A stretch of DNA of 64,000 bases from Membranipora membranacea (lineage: Eukaryota > Bryozoa > Gymnolaemata > Cheilostomatida > Membraniporidae). A program made the position numbers and the translations under genes. Of this stretch, positions 1 to 15,000 are shown in pieces. Location of the stretch: positions 16,912,062 to 16,976,061 of the forward strand of contig OU612074.1 of the NCBI GenBank assembly GCA_914767715.1. Direction: 5' to 3'. The notes under the pieces were generated by a model that saw only the letters and a list, made by a program, of their open reading frames with translations, ran no database searches and was not told where the DNA came from. Numbering within the stretch: the stretch's first letter is position 1; each line of letters opens with the position of its first letter.

Positions 1-3000
1 AAAGCGTGATACCCTCCCTTGGTATATTTTTGCAAATTTCAAGTCAGCTTAATTAGCCACCAGGTTATCCAAGGATCTCCATATTCTGGATTTTGAATTA
101 GGCAAATAAGGGCTTGAACTGGTCAGAGTTTGATATGATTGCGACAGAGAATTAATTTTTTGATGCTGCCGTTTGGCATGTTTTTCTTGGAGCAAAAGTG
201 GACCTCGTTAAAGTTGGCGCTGACGGAGGACGAAGACCCGCAGAGCCAAACGGATTTCAGATTTGAGACGAGCAGGAGTTGCTCCTCCTTTTGAGGTAGG
301 TTAAAAGCAAATCTATTTTTTGACCTGAGCGAAAAAAAAGCGTGATACCCTCCCTTGGTATATTTTTGCAAATTTCAAGTCAGCTTAATTAGCCACCAGG
401 TTATCCAAGGATCTCCATATTCTGGATTTTGAATTAGGCAAATAAGGGCTTGAACTGGTCAGAGTTTGATATGATTGCGACAGAGAATTAATTTTTTGAT
501 GCTGCCGTTTGGCATATTTTTTTTGGAGCAAAAGTGGACCTCGTTAAAGTTGGCGCTGACGGAGGACGAAGACCCGCAGAGCCAAACGGATTTCAGATTT
601 GAGACGAGCAGGAGTTGCTCCTCCTTTTGAGGTAGGTTAAAAGCAAATCTATTTTTTGACCTGAGCGAAAAAAAAGCGTGATACCCTCCCTTGGTATATT
701 TTTGCAAATTTCAAGTCAGCTTAATTAGCCACCAGGTTATCCAAGGATCTCCATATTCTGGATTTTGAATTAGGCAAATAAGGGCTTGAACTGGTCAGAG
801 TTTGATATGATTGCGACAGAGGCTTAATTTATTGATGCTGCCGTTAGGCATGTTTTTTTAGAGCAAAAGTGGACCTCGTTAAAGTTGGCGCTGACGGAGG
901 ACGAAGACCCGCAGAGCCAAACGGATTTCAGATTTGAGACGAGCAGGAGTTGCTCCTCCTTTTGAGGTAGGTTAAAAGCAAATCTATTTTTTGACCTGAG
1001 CGAAAAAAAAGCGTGATACCCTCCCTTGGTATATTTTTGCAAATTTCAAGTCAGCTTAATTAGCCACCAGGTTATCGAAGGATCTCCATATTCTGGATTT
1101 TGAATTAGGCAAATAAGGGCTAGAACTGGTCAGAGTTTGATATGATTGCGACAGAGAATTAATTTTTTGATGCTGCCGTTTGGCATGTATTTTTTGGAGC
1201 TAAAGTGGACCTCGTTAAAGTTGGCGCTGACGGAGGACGAAGACCCGCAGAGCCAAACGGATTTCAGATTTGAGACGAGCAGGAGTTGCTCCTCCTTTTG
1301 AGGTAGGTTAAAAGCAAATCTATTTTTTGACCTGAGCGAAAAAAAAGCGTGATACCCTCCCTTGGTATATTTTTGCAAATTTCAAGTCAGCTTAATTAGC
1401 CACCAGGTTATCCAAGGATCTCCATATTCTGGATTTTGAATTAGGCAAATAAGGGCTTGAACTGGTCAGAGTTTGATATGATTGCGACAGAGAATTAATT
1501 TTTTGATGCTGCCGTTTGGCATGTTTTTCTTGGAGCAAAAGTGGACCTCGTTAAAGTTGGCGCTGACGGAGGACGAAGACCCGCAGAGCCAAACGGATTT
1601 CAGATTTGAGACGAGCAGGAGTTGCTCCTCCTTTTGAGGTAGGTTAAAAGCAAATCTATTTTTTGACCTGAGCGAAAAAAAAGCGTGATACCCTCCCTTG
1701 GTATATTTTTGCAAATTTCAAGTCAGCTTAATTAGCCACCAGGTTATCCAAGGATCTCCATATTCTGGATTTTGAATTAGGCAAATAAGGGCTTGAACTG
1801 GTCAGAGTTTGATATGATTGCGACAGAGAATTAATTTTTTGATGCTGCCGTTTGGCATGTTTTTTTAGAGCAAAAGTGGACCTCGTTAAAGTTGGTGCTG
1901 ACGGAGGACGAAGATCTGCAGAGCCAAACGAATTTCAGATTTGAGACGAGCAGGAGTTGCTCCTCCTTTTGAGGTAGGTTAAAAGCAAATCTATTTTTTG
2001 ACCTGAGCGAAAAAAAAGCGTGATACCCTCCCTTGGTATATTTTTGCAAATTTCAAGTCAGCTTAATTAGCCACCAGGTTATCCAAGGATCTCCATATTC
2101 TGGATTTTGAATTAGGCAAATAAGGGCTTGAACTGGTCAGAGTTTGATATGATTGCGACAGAGAATTAATTTTTTGATGCTGCCGTTTGGCATGTTTTTT
2201 TTGGAGCAAAAGTGGACCTCGTTAAAGTTGGCGCTGACGGAGGACGAAGACCCGCAGAGCCAAACGGATTTCAGATTTGAGACGAGCAGGAGTTGCTCCT
2301 CCTTTTGAGGTAGGTTAAAAGCAAATCTATTTTTTGACCTGTGCGAAAAAAAAGCGTGATACCCTCCCTTGGTATATTTTTGCAAATTTCAAGTCAGCTT
2401 AATTAGCCACCAGGTTATCCAAGGATCTCCATATTCTGGATTTTGAATTAGGCAAATAAGGGCTTGAACTGGTCAGAGTTTGATATGATTGCGACAGAGA
2501 ATTAATTTTTTGATGCTGCCGTTTGGCATGTTTTTTTAGAGCAAAAGTGGACCTCGTTAAAGTTGGCGCTGACGGAGGACGAAGACCCGCAGAGCCAAAC
2601 GGATTTCAGATTTGAGACGAGCAGGAGTTGCTCCTCCTTTTGAGGTAGGTTAAAAGCAAATCTATTTTTTGACCTGAGCGAAAAAAAAGCTTGATACCCT
2701 CCCTTGGTATATTTTTGCAAATTTCAAGTCAGCTTAATTAGCCACCAGGTTATCCAAGGATCTCCATATTCTGGATTTTGAATTAGGCAAATAAGGGCTT
2801 GAACTGGTCAGAGTTTGATATGATTGCGACAGAGAATTAATTTTTTGATGCTGCCGTTTGGCATGTTTTTTTTGGAGCAAAAGTGGACCTCGTTAAAGTT
2901 GGCGCTGACGGAGGACGAAGACCCGCAGAGCCAAACGGATTTCAGATTTGAGATGAGCAGGAGTTGCTCCTCCTTTTGAGGTAGGTTAAAAGCAAATCTA

Positions 3001-6000
3001 TTTTTTGACCTGAGCGAAAAAAAAGCGTGATACCCTCCCTTGGTATATTTTTGCAAATTTCAAGTCAGCTTAATTAGCCACCAGGTTATCCAAGGATCTC
3101 CATATTCTGGATTTTGAATTAGGCAAATAAGGGCTTGAACTGGTCAGAGTTTGATATGATTGCGACAGAGAATTAATTTTTTGATGCTGCCGTTTGGCAT
3201 GTTTTTTTTGGAGCAAAAGTGGACCTCGTTAAAGTTGGCGCTGACGGAGGACGAAGACCCGCAGAGCCAAACGGATTTCAGATTTGAGACGAGCAGGAGT
3301 TGCTCCTCCTTTTGAGGTAGGTTAAAAGCAAATCTATTTTTTGACCTGAGCGAAAAAAAAGCGTGATACGCTCCCTTGGTATATTTTTGCAAATTTCAAG
3401 TCAGCTTAATTAGCCACCAGGTTATCGAAGGATCTCCATATTCTGGATTTTGAATTAGGCAAATAAGGGCTTGAACTGGTCAGAGTTTGATATGATTGCG
3501 ACAGAGAATTAATTTTTTGATGCTGCCGTTTGGCATGTTTTTTTTGGAGCAAAAGTGGACCTCGTTAAAGTTGGCGCTGACGGAGGACGAAAACCCGCAG
3601 AGCCAAACGGATTTCAGATTTGAGATGAGCAGGAGTTGCTCCTCCTTTTGAGGTAGGTTAAAAGCAAATCTATTTTTTGACCTGAGCGAAAAAAAAGCGT
3701 GATACCCTCCCTTGGTATATTTTTGCAAATTTCAAGTCAGCTTAATTAGCCACCAGGTTATCCAAGGATCTCCATATTCTGGATTTTGAATTAGGCAAAT
3801 AAGGGCTTGAACTGGTCAGAGTTTGATATGATTGCGACAGAGAATTAATTTTTTGATGCTGCCGTTTGGCATGTTTTTTTTGGAGCAAAAGTGGACCTCG
3901 TTAAAGTTGGCGCTGACGGAGGACGAAGACCCGCAGAGCCAAACGGATTTCAGATTTGAGACGAGCAGGAGTTGCTCCTCCTTTTGAGGTAGGTTAAAAG
4001 CAAATCTATTTTTTGACCTGAGCGAAAAAAAAGCGTGATACGCTCCCTTGGTATATTTTTGCAAATTTCAAGTCAGCTTAATTAGCCACCAGGTTATCGA
4101 AGGATCTCCATATTCTGGATTTTGAATTAGGCAAATAAGGGCTTGAACTGGTCAGAGTTTGATATGATTGCGACAGAGAATTAATTTTTTGATGCTGCCG
4201 TTTGGCATGTTTTTTTTGGAGCAAAAGTGGACCTCGTTAAAGTTGGCGCTGACGGAGGACGAAGACCCGCAGAGCCAAACGGATTTCAGATTTGAGATGA
4301 GCAGGAGTTGCTCCTCCTTTTGAGGTAGGTTAAAAGCAAATCTATTTTTTGACCTGAGCGAAAAAAAAGCGTGATACCCTCCCTTGGTATATTTTTGCAA
4401 ATTTCAAGTCAGCTTAATTAGCCACCAGGTTATCCAAGGATCTCCATACTCTGGATTTTGAATTAGGCAAATAAGGGCTTGAACTGGTCAGAGTTTGATA
4501 TGATTGCGACAGAGAATTAATTTTTTGATGCTGCCGTTTGGCATGTTTTTTTTGGAGCAAAAGTGGACCTCGTTAAAGTTGGCGCTGACGGAGGACGAAG
4601 ACCCGCAGAGCCAAACGGATTTCAGATTTGAGACGAGCAGGAGTTGCTCCTCCTTTTGAGGTAGGTTAAAAGCAAATCTATTTTTTGACCTGAGCGAAAA
4701 AAAAGCGTGATACGCTCCCTTGGTATATTTTTGCAAATTTCAAGTCAGCTTAATTAGCCACCAGGTTATCGAAGGATCTCCATATTCTGGATTTTGAATT
4801 AGGCAAATAAGGGCTTGAACTGGTCAGAGTTTGATATGATTGCGACAGAGAATTAATTTTTTGATGCTGCCGTTTGGCATGTTTTTTTTGGAGCAAAAGT
4901 GGACCTCGTTAAAGTTGGCGCTGACGGAGGACGAAGACCCGCAGAGCCAAACGGATTTCAGATTTGAGACGAGCAGGAGTTGCTCCTCCTTTTGAGGTAG
5001 GTTAAAAGCAAATCTATTTTTTGACCTGAGCGAAAAAAAAGCGTGATACCCTCCCTTGGTATATTTTTGCAAATTTCAAGTCAGCTTAATTAGCCACCAG
5101 GTTATCCAAGGATCTCCATATTCTGGATTTTGAATTAGGCAAATAAGGGCTTGAACTGGTCAGAGTTTGATATGATTGCGACAGAGAATTAATTTTTTGA
5201 TGCTGCCGTTTGGCATGTTTTTTTAGAGCAAAAGTGGACCTCGTTAAAGTTGGCGCTGACGGAGGACGAAGACCCGCAGAGCCAAACGGATTTCAGATTT
5301 GAGACGAGCAGGAGTTGCTCCTCCTTTTGAGGTAGGTTAAAAGCAAATCTATTTTTTGACCTGAGCGAAAAAAAAGCGTGATACCCTCCCTTGGTATATT
5401 TTTGCAAATTTCAAGTCAGCTTAATTAGCCACCAGGTTATCGAAGGATCTCCATATTCTGGATTTTGAATTAGGCAAATAAGGGCTTGAACTGGTCAGAG
5501 TTTGATATGATTGCGACAGAGAATTAATTTTTTGATGCTGCCGTTTGGCATGTTTTTTTTGGAGCAAAAGTGGACCTCGTTATAGTTGGCGCTGACGGAG
5601 GACGAAGACCCGCAGAGCCAAACGCATTTCAGATTTGAGACGAGCAGGAGTTGCTCCTCCTTTTGAGGTAGGTTAAAAGCAAATCTATTTTTTGACCTGA
5701 GCGAAAAAAAAGCGTGATACCCTCCCTTGGTATATTTTTGCAAATTTCAAGTCAGCTTAATTAGCCACCAGGTTATCCAAGGATCTCCATATTCTGGATT
5801 TTGAATTAGGCAAATAAGGGCTTGAACTGGTCAGAGTTTGATATGATTGCGACAGAGAAATAATTTTTTGATGCTGCCGTTTGGCATGTTTTTTTAGAGC
5901 AAAAGTGGACCTCGTTAAAGTTGGCGCTGACGGAGGACGAAGACCCGCAGAGCCAAACAAAGTTCAGATTTGAGACGAGCAGGAGTTGCTCCTCCTTTTG

Positions 6001-9000
6001 AGGTAGGTTAAAAGCAAATCTATTTTTTGACCTGAGCGAAAAAAAAGCGTGATACCCTCCCTTGGTATATTTTTGCAAATTTCAAGTCAGCTTAATTAGC
6101 CACCAGGTTATCCAAGGATCTCCATATTCTGGATTTTGAATTAGGCAAATAAGGGCTTGAACTGGTCAGAGTTTGATATGATTGCGACAGAGAATTAATG
6201 TTTTGATGCTGCCGTTTGGCATGTTTTTTTTGGAGCAAAAGTGGACCTCGTTAAAGTTGGCGCTGACGGAGGACGAAGACCCGCAGAGCCAAACGGATTT
6301 CAGATTTGAGACGAGCAGGAGTTGCTCCTCCTTTTGAGGTAGGTTAAAAGCAAATCTATTTTTTGACCTGAGCGAAAAAAAAGCGTGGTACCCTCCCTTG
6401 GTATATTTTTGCAAATTTCAAGTCAGCGTAATTAGCCACCAGGTTATCCAAGGATCTCCATATTCTGGATTTTGAATTAGGCAAATAAGGGCTTGAACTG
6501 GTCAGAGTTTGATATGATTGCGACAGAGAATTAATTTTTTGATGCTGCCGTTTGGCATGTTTTTTTAGAGCAAAAGTGGACCTCGTTAAAGTTGGCGCTG
6601 ACGGAGGACGAAGACCCGCAGAGCCAAACAGATTTCAGATTTGAGACGAGCAGGAGTTGCTCCTCCTTTTGAGGTAGGTTAAAAGCAAATCTATTTTTTG
6701 ACCTGAGCGAAAAAAAAGCGTGATACCCTCCCTTGGTATATTTTTGCAAATTTCAAGTCAGCTTAATTAGCCACCAGGTTATCCAAGGATCTCCATATTC
6801 TGGATTTTGAATTAGGCAAATAAGGGCTTGAACTGGTCAGAGTTTGATATGATTGCGACAGAGAATTAAGTTTTTGATGCTGCCGTTTGGCATGTTTTTT
6901 TAGAGCAAAAGTGGACCTCGTTAAAGTTGGCGCTGACGGAGGACGAAGACCCGCAGAGCCAAACGGATTTCAGATTTGAGACGAGCAGGAGTTGCTCCTC
7001 CTTTTAAGGTAGGTTAAAAGCAAATCTATTTTTTGACCTGAGCGAAAAAAAAGCGTGATACCCTCCCTTGGTATATTTTTGCAAATTTCAAGTCAGCTTA
7101 ATTAGCCACCAGGTTATCCAAGGATCTCCATATTCTGGATTTTGAATTAGGCAAATAAGGGCTTGAACTGGTCAGAGTTTGATATGATTGCGACAGAGAA
7201 TTAATTTTTTGATGCTGCCGTTTGGCATGTTTTTTTTGGAGCAAAAGTGGACCTCGTTAAAGTTGGCGCTGACGGAGGACGAAGACCCGCAGAGCCAAAC
7301 GGATTTCAGATTTGAGACGAGCAGGAGTTGCTCCTCCTTTTGAGGTAGGTTAAAAGCAAATCTATTTTTTGACCTGAGCGAAAAAAAAGCGTGATACGCT
7401 CCCTTGGTATATTTTTGCAAATTTCAAGTCAGCTTAATTAGCCACCAGGTTATCGAAGGATCTCCATATTCTGGATTTTGAATTAGGCAAATAAGGGCTT
7501 GAACTGGTCAGAGTTTGATATGATTGCGACAGAGAATTAATTTTTTGATGCTGCCGTTTGGCATGTTTTTTTTGAAGCAAAAGTGGACCTCGTTAAAGTT
7601 GGCGCTGACGGAGGACGAAGACCCGCAGAGCCAAACGGATTTCAGATTTGAGACGAGCAGGAGTTGCTCCTCCTTTTGAGGTAGGTTAAAAGCAAATCTA
7701 TTTTTTGACCTGAGCGAAAAAAAAGCGTGATACCCTCCCTTGGTATATTTTTGCAAATTTCAAGTCAGCTTAATTAGCCACCAGGTTATCCAAGGATCTC
7801 CATATTCTGGATTTTGAATTAGGCAAATAAGGGCTTGAACTGGTCAGAGTTTGATATGATTGCGACAGAGAATTAATTTTTTGATGCTGCCGTTTGGCAT
7901 GTTTTTTTAGAGCAAAAGTGGACCTCGTTAAAGTTGGCGCTGACGGAGGACGAAGACCCGCAGAGCCAAACGGATTTCAGATTTGAGACGAGCAGGAGTT
8001 GCTCCTCCTTTTGAGGTAGGTTAAAAGCAAATCTATTTTTTGACCTGAGCGAAAAAAAAGCGTGATACCCTCCCTTGGTATATTTTTGCAAATTTCAAGT
8101 CAGCTTAATTAGCCACCAGGTTATCGAAGGATCTCCATATTCTGGATTTTGAATTAGGCAAATAAGGGCTTGAACTGGTCAAAGTTTGATATGATTGCGA
8201 CAGAGAATTAATTTTTTGATGCTGCCGTTTGGCATGTTTTTTTTGGAGCAAAAGTGGACCTCGTTAAAGTTGGCGCTGACGGAGGACGAAGACCCGCAGA
8301 GCCAAACGCATTTCAGATTTGAGACGGGCAGGAGTTGCTCCTCCTTTTGAGGTAGGTTAAAAGCAAATCTATTTTTTGACCTGAGCGAAAAAAAAGCGTG
8401 ATACCCTCCCTTGGTATATTTTTTCAAATTTCAAGTCAGCTTAATTAGCCACCAGGTTATCCAAGGATCTCCATATTCTGGATTTTGAATTAGGCAAATA
8501 AGGGCTTGAACTGGTCAGAGTTTGATATGATTGCGACAGAGAATTAATTTTTTGATGCTGCCGTTTGGCATGTTTTTTTAGAGCAAAAGTGGACCTCGTT
8601 AAAGTTGGCGCTGACGGAGGACGAAGACCCGCAGAGCCAAACGAATTTCAGATTTGAGACGAGCAGGAGTTGCTCCTCCTTTTGAGGTAGGTTAAAAGCA
8701 AATCTATTTTTTGACCTGAGCGAAAAAAAAGCGTGATACCCTCCCTTGGTATATTTTTGCAAATTTCAAGTCAGCTTAATTAGCCACCAGGTTATCCAAG
8801 GATCTCCATATTCTGGATTTTGAATTAGGCAAATAAGGGCTTGAACTGGTCAGAGTTTGATATGATTGCGACAGAGAATTAATTTTTTGATGCTGCCGTT
8901 TGGCATGTTTTTTTTGGAGCAAAAGTGGACCTCGTTAAAGTTGGCGCTGACGGAGGACGAAGACCCGCAGAGCCAAACGGATTTCAGATTTGAGACGAGC

Positions 9001-12000
9001 AGGAGTTGCTCCTCCTTTTGAGGTAGGTTAAAAGCAAATCTATTTTTTGACCTGAGCGAAAAAAAAGCGTGATACCCTCCCTTGGTATATTTTTGCAAAT
9101 TTCAAGTCAGCTTAATTAGCCACCAGGTTATCCAAGGATCTCCATATTCTGGATTTTGAATTAGGCAAATAAGGGCTTGAACTGGTCAGAGTTTGATATG
9201 ATTGCGACAGAGAATTAATTTTTTGATGATGCCGTTTGGCATGTTTTTTTAGAGCAAAAGTGGACCTCGTTAAAGTTGGCGCTGACGGAGGACGAAGACC
9301 CGCAGAGCCAAACAGATTTCAGATTTGAGACGAGCAGGAGTTGCTCCTCCTTTTGAGGTAGGTTAAAAGCAAATCTATTTTTTGACCTGAGCGAAAAAAA
9401 AGCGTGATACCCTCCCTTGGTATATTTTTGCAAATTTCAAGTCAGCTTAATTAGCCACCAGGTTATCCAAGGATCTCCATATTCTGGATTTTGAATTAGG
9501 CAAATAAGGGCTTGAACTGGTCAGAGTTTGATATGATTGCGACAGAGAATTAATTTTTTGATGCTGCCGTTTGGCATGTTTTTTTTGGAGCAAAAGTGGA
9601 CCTCGTTAAAGTTGGCGCTGACGGAGGACGAAGAGCCGCAGAGCCAAACGGATTTCAGATTTGAGACGAGCAGGAGTTGCTCCTCCTTTTGAGGTAGGTT
9701 AAAAGCAAATCTATTTTTTGACCTGAGCGAAAAAAAAGCGTGATACCCTCCCTTGGTATATTTTTGCAAATTTCAAGTCAGCTTAATTAGCCACCAGGTT
9801 ATCCAAGGATCTCCATATTCTGGATTTTGAATTAGGCAAATAAGGGCTTGAAGTGGTCAGAGTTTGATATGATTGCGACAGAGAATTAATTTTTTGATGC
9901 TGCCGTTTGGCATGTTTTTTTTAGAGCAAAAGTGGACCTCGTTAAAGTTGGCGCTGACGGAGGACGAAGACCCGCAGAGCCAAACGGATTTCAGATTTGA
10001 GACGAGCAGGAGTTGCTCCTCCTTTTGAGGTAGGTTAAAAGCAAATCTATTTTTTGACCTGAGCGAAAAAAAAGCGTGATACCCTCCCTTGGTATATTTT
10101 TGCAAATTTCAAGTCAGCTTAATTAGCCACCAGGTTATCCAAGGATCTCCATATTCTGGATTTTGAATTAGGCAAATAAGGGCTTGAACTGGTCAGAGTT
10201 TGATATGATTGCGACAGAGAATTAATTTTTTGATGCTGCCGTTTGGCATGTTTTTTTTAGAGCAAAAGTGGACCTCGTTAAAGTTGGCGCTGACGGAGGA
10301 CGAAGACCCGCAGAGCCAAACGGATTTCAGATTTGAGACGAGCAGGAGTTGCTCCTCCTTTTGAGGTAGGTTAAAAGCAAATCTATTTTTTGACCTGAGC
10401 GAAAAAAAAGCGTGATACCCTCCCTTGGTATATTTTTGCAAATTTCAAGTCAGCTTAATTAGCCACCAGGTTATCCAAGGATCTCCATATTCTGGATTTT
10501 GAATTAGGCAAATAAGGGCTTGAACTGGTCAGAGTTTGATATGATTGCGACAGAGAATTAATTTTTTGATGCTGCCGTTTGGCATGTTTTTTTAGAGCAA
10601 AAGTGGACCTCGTTAAAGTTGGCGCTGACGGAGGACGAAGACCCGCAGAGCCAAACGGATTTCAGATTTGAGACGAGCAGGAGTTGCTCCTCCTTTTGAG
10701 GTAGGTTAAAAGCAAATCTATTTTTTGACCTGAGCGAAAAAAAAGCGTGATACCCTCCCTTGGTATATTTTTGCAAATTTCAAGTCAGCTTAATTAGCCA
10801 CCAGGTTATCCAAGGATCTCCATATTCTGGATTTTGAATTAGGCAAATAAGGGCTTGAACTGGTCAGAGTTTGATATGATTGCGACAGAGAATTAATTTT
10901 TTGATGCTGCCGTTTGGCATGTTTTTTTTGGAGCAAAAGTGGACCTCGTTAAAGTTGGCGCTGACGGAGGACGAAGACCCGCAGAGCCAAACGGATTTCA
11001 GATTTGAGACGAGCAGGAGTTGCTCCTCCTTTTGAGGTAGGTTAAAAGCAAATCTATTTTTTGACCTGAGCGAAAAAAAAGCGTGATACCCTCCCTTGGT
11101 ATATTTTTGCAAATTTCAAGTCAGCTTAATTAGCCACCAGGTTATCGAAGGATCTCCATATTCTGGATTTTGAATTAGGCAAATAAGGGCTTGAACTGGT
11201 CAGAGTTTGATATGATTGCGACAGAGAATTAATTTTTTGATGCTGCCGTTTGGCATGTTTTTTTTGGAGCAAAAGTGGACCTCGTCAAAGTTGGCGCTGA
11301 CGGAGGACGAAGACCCGCAGAGCCAAACGCATTTCAGATTTGAGACGAGCAGGAGTTGCTCCTCCTTTTGAGGTAGGTTAAAAGCAAATCTATTTTTTGA
11401 CCTGAGCGAAAAAAAAGCGTGATACCCTCCCTTGGTATATTTTTGCAAATTTCAAGTCAGCTTAATTAGCCACCAGGTTATCCAAGGATCTCCATATTCT
11501 GGATTTTGAATTAGGCAAATAAGGGCTTGAACTGGTCAGAGTTTGATATGATTGCGACAGAGAATTAATTTTTTGATGCTGCCGTTTGGCATGTTTTTTT
11601 AGAGCAAAAGTGGACCTCGTTAAAGTTGGCGCTGACGGAGGACGAAGACCCGCAGAGCCAAACGGATTTCAGATTTGAGACGAGCAGGAGTTGCTCCTCC
11701 TTTTGAGGTAGGTTAAAAGCAAATCTATTTTTTGACCTGAGCGAAAAAAAAGCGTGATACCCTCCCTTGGTATATTTTTGCAAATTTCAAGTCAGCTTAA
11801 TTAGCCACCAGGTTATCCAAGGATCTCCATATTCTGGATTTTGAATTAGGCAAATAAGGGCTTGAACTGGTCAGAGTTTGATATGATTGCGACAGAGAAT
11901 TAATTTTTTGATGCTGCCGTTTGGCATGTTTTTTTTGGAGCAAAAGTGGACCTCGTTAAAGTTGGCGCTGACGGAGGACGAAGACCCGCAGAGCCAAACG

Positions 12001-15000
12001 GATTTCAGATTTGAGACGAGCAGGAGTTGCTCCTCCTTTTGAGGTAGGTTAAAAGCAAATCTATTTTTTGTTCTGAGCGAAAAAAAAGCGTGATACCCTC
12101 CCTTGGTATATTTTTGCAAATTTCAAGTCAGCTTAATTAGCCACCAGGTTATCCAAGGATCTCCATATTCTGGATTTTGAATTAGGCAAATAAGGGCTTG
12201 AACTGGTCAGAGTTTGATATGATTGCGACAGAGAATTAATTTTTTGATGCTGCCGTTTGGCATGTTTTTTTAGAGCAAAAGTGGACCTCGTTAAAGTTGG
12301 CGCTGACGGAGGACGAAGACCCGCAGAGCCAAACGGATTTCAGATTTGAGACGAGCAGGAGTTGCTCCTCCTTTTGAGGTAGGTTAAAAGCAAATCTATT
12401 TTTTGACCTGAGCGAAAAAAAAGCGTGATACCCTCCCTTGGTATATTTTTGCAAATTTCAAGTCAGCTTAATTAGCCACCAGGTTATCCAAGGATCTCCA
12501 TATTCTGGATTTTGAATTAGGCAAATAAGGGCTTGAACTGGTCAGAGTTTGATATGATTGCGACAGAGAATTAATTTTTTGATGCTGCCGTTTGGCATGT
12601 TTTTTTTGGAGCAAAAGTGGACCTCGTTAAAGTTGGCGCTGACGGAGGACGAAGACCCGCAGAGCCAAACGGATTTCAGATTTGAGACGAGCAGGAGTTG
12701 CTCCTCCTTTTGAGGTAGGTTAAAAGCAAATCTATTTTTTGACCTGAGCGAAAAAAAAGCGTGATACCCTCCCTTGGTATATTTTTGCAAATTTCAAGTC
12801 AGCTTAATTAGCCACCAGGTTATCCAAGGATCTCCATATTCTGGATTTTGAATTAGGCAAATAAGGGCTTGAACTGGTCAGAGTTTGATATGATTGCGAC
12901 AGAGAATTAATTTTTTGATGCTGCCGTTTGGCATGTTTTTTTAGAGCAAAAGTGGACCTCGTTAAAGTTGGCGCTGACGGAGGACGAAGACCCGCAGAGC
13001 CAAACGGATTTCAGATTTGAGACGAGCAGGAGTTGCTCCTCCTTTTGAGGTAGGTTAAAAGCAAATCTATTTTTTGACCTGAGCGAAAAAAAAGCGTGAT
13101 ACCCTCCCTTGGTATATTTTTGCAAATTTCAAGTCAGCTTAATTAGCCACCAGGTTATCCAAGGATCTCCATATTCTGGATTTTGAATTAGGCAAATAAG
13201 GGCTTGAACTGGTCAGAGTTTGATATGATTGCGACAGAGAATTAATTTTTTGATGCTGCCGTTTGGCATGTTTTTTTTGGAGCAAAAGTGGACCTCGTTA
13301 AAGTTGGCGCTGACGGAGGACGAAGACCCGCAGAGCCAAACGGATTTCAGATTTGAGACGAGCAGGAGTTGCTCCTCCTTTTGAGGTAGGTTAAAAGCAA
13401 ATCTATTTTTTGACCTGAGCGAAAAAAAAGCGTGGTATAGTTTTGCAAATTTCAAGTCAGCTTAATTAGCCACCAGGTTATCCAAGGATCTCCATATTCT
13501 GGATTTTGAATTAGGCAAATAAGGGCTTGAACTGGTCAGAGTTTGATATGATTGCGACAGAGAATTAATTTTTTGATGCTGCCGTTTGGCATGTTTTTTT
13601 AGAGCAAAAGTGGACCTCGTTAAAGTTGGCGCTGACGGAGGACGAAGACCCGCAGAGCCAAACGGATTTCAGATTTGAGACGAGCAGGAGTTGCTCCTCC
13701 TTTTGAGGTAGGTTAAAAGCAAATCTATTTTTTGACCTGAGCGAAAAAAAAGCGTGATACCCTCCCTTGGTATATTTTTGCAAATTTCAAGTCAGCTTAA
13801 TTAGCCACCAGGTTATCCAAGGATCTCCATATTCTGGATTTTGAATTAGGCAAATAAGGGCTTGAACTGGTCAGAGTTTGATATGATTGCGACAGAGAAT
13901 TAATTTTTTGATGCTGCCGTTTGGCATGTTTTTTTTGGAGCAAAAGTGGACCTCGTTAAAGTTGGCGCTGACGGAGGACGAAGACCCGCAGAGCCAAACG
14001 GATTTCAGATTTGAGACGAGCAGGAGTTGCTCCTCCTTTTGAGGTAGGTTAAAAGCAAATCTATTTTTTGACCTGAGCGAAAAAAAAGCGTGATACCCTC
14101 CCTTGGTATATTTTTGCAAATTTCAAGTCAGCTTAATTAGCCACCAGGTTATCCAAGGATCTCCATATTCTGGATTTTGAATTAGGCAAATAAGGGCTTG
14201 AACTGGTCAGAGTTTGATATGATTGCGACAGAGAATTAATTTTTTGATGCTGCCGTTTGGCATGTTTTTTTAGAGCAAAAGTGGACCTCGTTAAAGTTGG
14301 CGCTGACGGAGGACGAAGACCCGCAGAGCCAAACGGATTTCAGATTTGAGACGAGCAGGAGTTGCTCCTCCTTTTGAGGTAGGTTAAAAGCAAATCTATT
14401 TTTTGACCTGAGCGAAAAAAAAGCGTGATACCCTCCCTTGGTATATTTTTGCAAATTTCAAGTCAGCTTAATTAGCCACCAGGTTATCCAAGGATCTCCA
14501 TATTCTGGATTTTGAATTAGGCAAATAAGGGCTTGAACTGGTCAGAGTTTGATATGATTGCGACAGAGAATTAATTTTTTGATGCTGCCGTTTGGCATGT
14601 TTTTTTTGGAGCAAAAGTGGACCTCGTTAAAGTTGGCGCTGACGGAGGACAGCCCGCAGAGCCAAACGGATTTCAGATTTGAGACGAGCAGGAGTTGCTC
14701 CTCCTTTTGAGGTAGGTTAAAAGCAAATCTATTTTTTGACCTGAGCGAAAAAAAAGCGTGATACCCTCCCTTGGTATATTTTTGCAAATTTCAAGTCAGC
14801 TTAATTAGCCACCAGGTTATCCAAGGATCTCCATATTCTGGATTTTGAATTAGGCAAATAAGGGCTTGAACTGGTCAGAGTTTGATATGATTGCGACAGA
14901 GAATTAATTTTTTGATGCTGCCGTTTGGCATGTTTTTTTTGGAGCAAAAGTGGACCTCGTTAAAGTTGGCGCTGACGGAGGACGAAGACCCGCAGAGCCA

